Assembly (NCBI GenBank): GCA_011033025.1 | Contig: WFMF01000177.1 | Location: 248,001 to 312,000, forward strand | Length of the DNA: 64,000 nt | Direction: 5' to 3' | DNA from: Beroe forskalii | Taxonomy: Eukaryota > Ctenophora > Nuda > Beroida > Beroidae | Part shown: positions 50,301 through 53,300 of the stretch, piece by piece | How positions within the stretch are numbered: the first letter of the stretch is position 1 | Layout of the letters: every line of letters begins with the position of its first letter | Notes under the pieces: generated by a model | Database searches by the model: none | Told to the model about the DNA's origin: nothing | Seen by the model: the letters and a program-made list of their open reading frames with translations, nothing else | Translations under genes and position numbers: made by a program

Positions 50301-53300
50301 TAACAGCAATAATCCTGATCAGGACAATCCACTCAAGAGGAATAACAGCAATAACACTGAACAAGGAAATAACGGCAAGTCAGTGGATATCGAACTAGGC
50401 ATCATAGAGTGATGGTACTAAAATAGTGAACCTCTAGTGACCTCAGATAATAATTGATGATAGCATGTTGTTTTATTTCCAAGCTTGTTCAGAGCTATCA
50501 TCTTTCCTAGATATAATGATATCAATTGGTACGGAACTCAGTCAAAGATATTTGATGTTTTCATAGATTGGGAAAATCACTGTTCCCAGCGATCATGATA
50601 TTGTTATATTATGAATGATTTACAGAAAAATAACTACTTTATAATTTTATAATCTATATCAATATATTTCTTACAGTCATTTGAGCTTCAGATGGACTTA
50701 AAATTAATTTACCGAATTTAATTTTCATGGATTATTATATAATTTCAAAATAGTATTCATCGAAACTCAAAATGTTGTTCAATTAATTATTAAAGAGAGA
50801 ATTTTACTTTCATATCATTCAATTACCGATCTGTAAAGAAGAAAATTCAATTGTAGTGATCATTTTCAATCATTCGTTGACTTTTTTTATAACTTGGTTA
50901 CTTTTGCGTCATTATTTGAGAATATAAGGTAGAAGTACTGAAATTTAAATGAAGGTGATAGAACACACCTCCTTTGCCAAGGCCTGTCAACTCCTTGCTA
51001 ACATTTTATAGGGCTTCTTGACAGTTGACACAAACACGAAGTATTAACAATGTTACATTAACAGTCAGGCAATTAAGTATTTACTAAATTATGTACAACT
51101 CAACGAAAGTTGGCTATTTTGCTGACCATAACGAAGTCACCTGTAATTGGTCATGATTGGAGTTAGACTCTACGGAATGATATCAGGTAAATCTAATCAG
51201 CTGAATCTTGACGTAAAATTGGTGCCTTGTTAGACCTAGGCTAGTGCAACAAAATTTCTTGTTATATATTCATTTTTCAATAATTTTCCAGTCGCATAAT
51301 TGTCAAAGTTTACGACCGTACTTGTCATGTGTTAGACAGTGTTACTTTAATTCTTTATAAGTTTAGAGCCGCTTCGTACTTCTGACTCGGCCAGTAATTA
51401 GAGTTTTCAAAAAGTAATTCTGGATTTAACAGTGCCCTCCGGAATGCTTTATACATGAAAATTAGAGAGAATTGTAAGTCTCAATGTTTCGGAGGAAGAG
51501 CAGATGACAGGACCTGTCTTAGCAAGCAGTGACACGATCAGCAGCTTCTGAGTAGGGTCCATGAAGAGGATGATGGATTTTATTATTAGATCGTGTACAC
51601 TGTACATATTATACATCGCATTGTTAAATGTACGGTACTCTGTACAACGTGGATTGTTACGCTAGAGCTCGGTCAGCAATGCAGTAACTCAATCTTAGAA
51701 AGCAATTACTGCGTGATGTACATCACTACAACCAAATGATGTGCTACATACCCATTAAGGGGGCCGGGGGGGGTCTGAGGTCAATTTTCGTTTTTTTGTT
51801 GTTTCTGATAGAGGAGAATGCCAGCTACCAGTAGGTTTTTACCCCATGAAAAAATATTGTTCCTAGCCAAAGTTATGAATTTTTCAAATCGCCAGTTCGC
51901 CTGTAATTACAATACGCGCGCAAACTTACGACGCGATTTGCCGAAAATTAACTTTAAAATTATACTCCTCCTACAAATTTTGAGATAAACCCTTGAAACT
52001 TGGTAGTTATGTTCTAGGGCATAAAATTGAACTTTGCATCGAGCCGATTTTTGATTTAGGCCTCAGAAGTGAAAATATGATTTTTCAAAGTTGGCTCCTG
52101 TCACAAAAATCATCAAAATTGGTGATTTTGAGATTTCAAAAATCGATATTTTCACTTCTGAGGCCTAAATCAAAAATCAGCTCGATGCAAAGTTTAGTTT
52201 TATGCCCTAGAACATAACTACCAAGTTTCAAGAGTTTATCTCAAAATTTGTAGGAGGAGTATAATTTTAAAGTTAATTTTCGGCAAATCGCGTCGTAAGT
52301 TTGCGCGCGCACTGTAATTACAGGCGAACTCGCGATTTGAAAAATTCATAACTTTGGCTAGGAACAATATTTTTTGATGTGGTAAAAACCTACTAGTAGC
52401 TGGCGTTCAGCTCTATCAGAAACAACAAAAAACCGAAAATCGACCTCAGGCCCCCCCGGCCCCCTTAACTTATCATCACTACGTCAGGTTGCTGCTTTCG
52501 TTTCGATAGCTATTACAGACTACCTTCCCACACGGATCATGAATAATACATTCCTTTATTTCTCATAGGTATGTGCTGACAATTGTATACTAACGGACTG
52601 TCAACCGGAAACTTATTTTAAAAGTTTGAACTTGAATCAACAGAATCACACGTCAATTAATCCACTTACGCTTAAGTGTCACTTTTGACACTCCCACTAC
52701 TCACCCCCTACTTCTTACACAATACACACCCACTCCTGATACACTTACTTCTAACACACCCACTTCTAACACATCCACTTCTTACCCGTCCACTTCTTAC
52801 CCGCCCACTTCTTACCCGCCCACTTCTTACCCGCCCACTTCTTACCCGCCCACTTCTAACCCGCCCACTTCTTACCCGCCCACTTCTTACCCGCCCACTT
52901 CTAACCCGCCCACTTCTTACCCGCCCACTTCTTACCCGCCCACTTCTTACCCGCCCACTTCTTACCCACCCACTTCTTACCCGCCCACTTCTTACCCGCC
53001 CACTTCTTACCCACCCACTTCTTACCCGCCCACTTCTTACCCGCCCACTTCTTACCCGCCTTACCGCCCACTTCTTACCCGCCCACTTCTAACCCGCCCA
53101 CTTCTTACCCGCCCACTTCTTACCCGCCCACTTCTTACCCGCCCACTTCTTACCCGCCCACTTCTTACCCGCCCACTTCCCACCCACTTCTTACCCGCCC
53201 ACTTCTTACCCGCCCACTTCTTACCCGCCCACTTCTTACCCGCCCACTTCTTACCCGCCCACTTCTTACCCGCCCACTTCTTACCCGCCCCACCCGCCCA

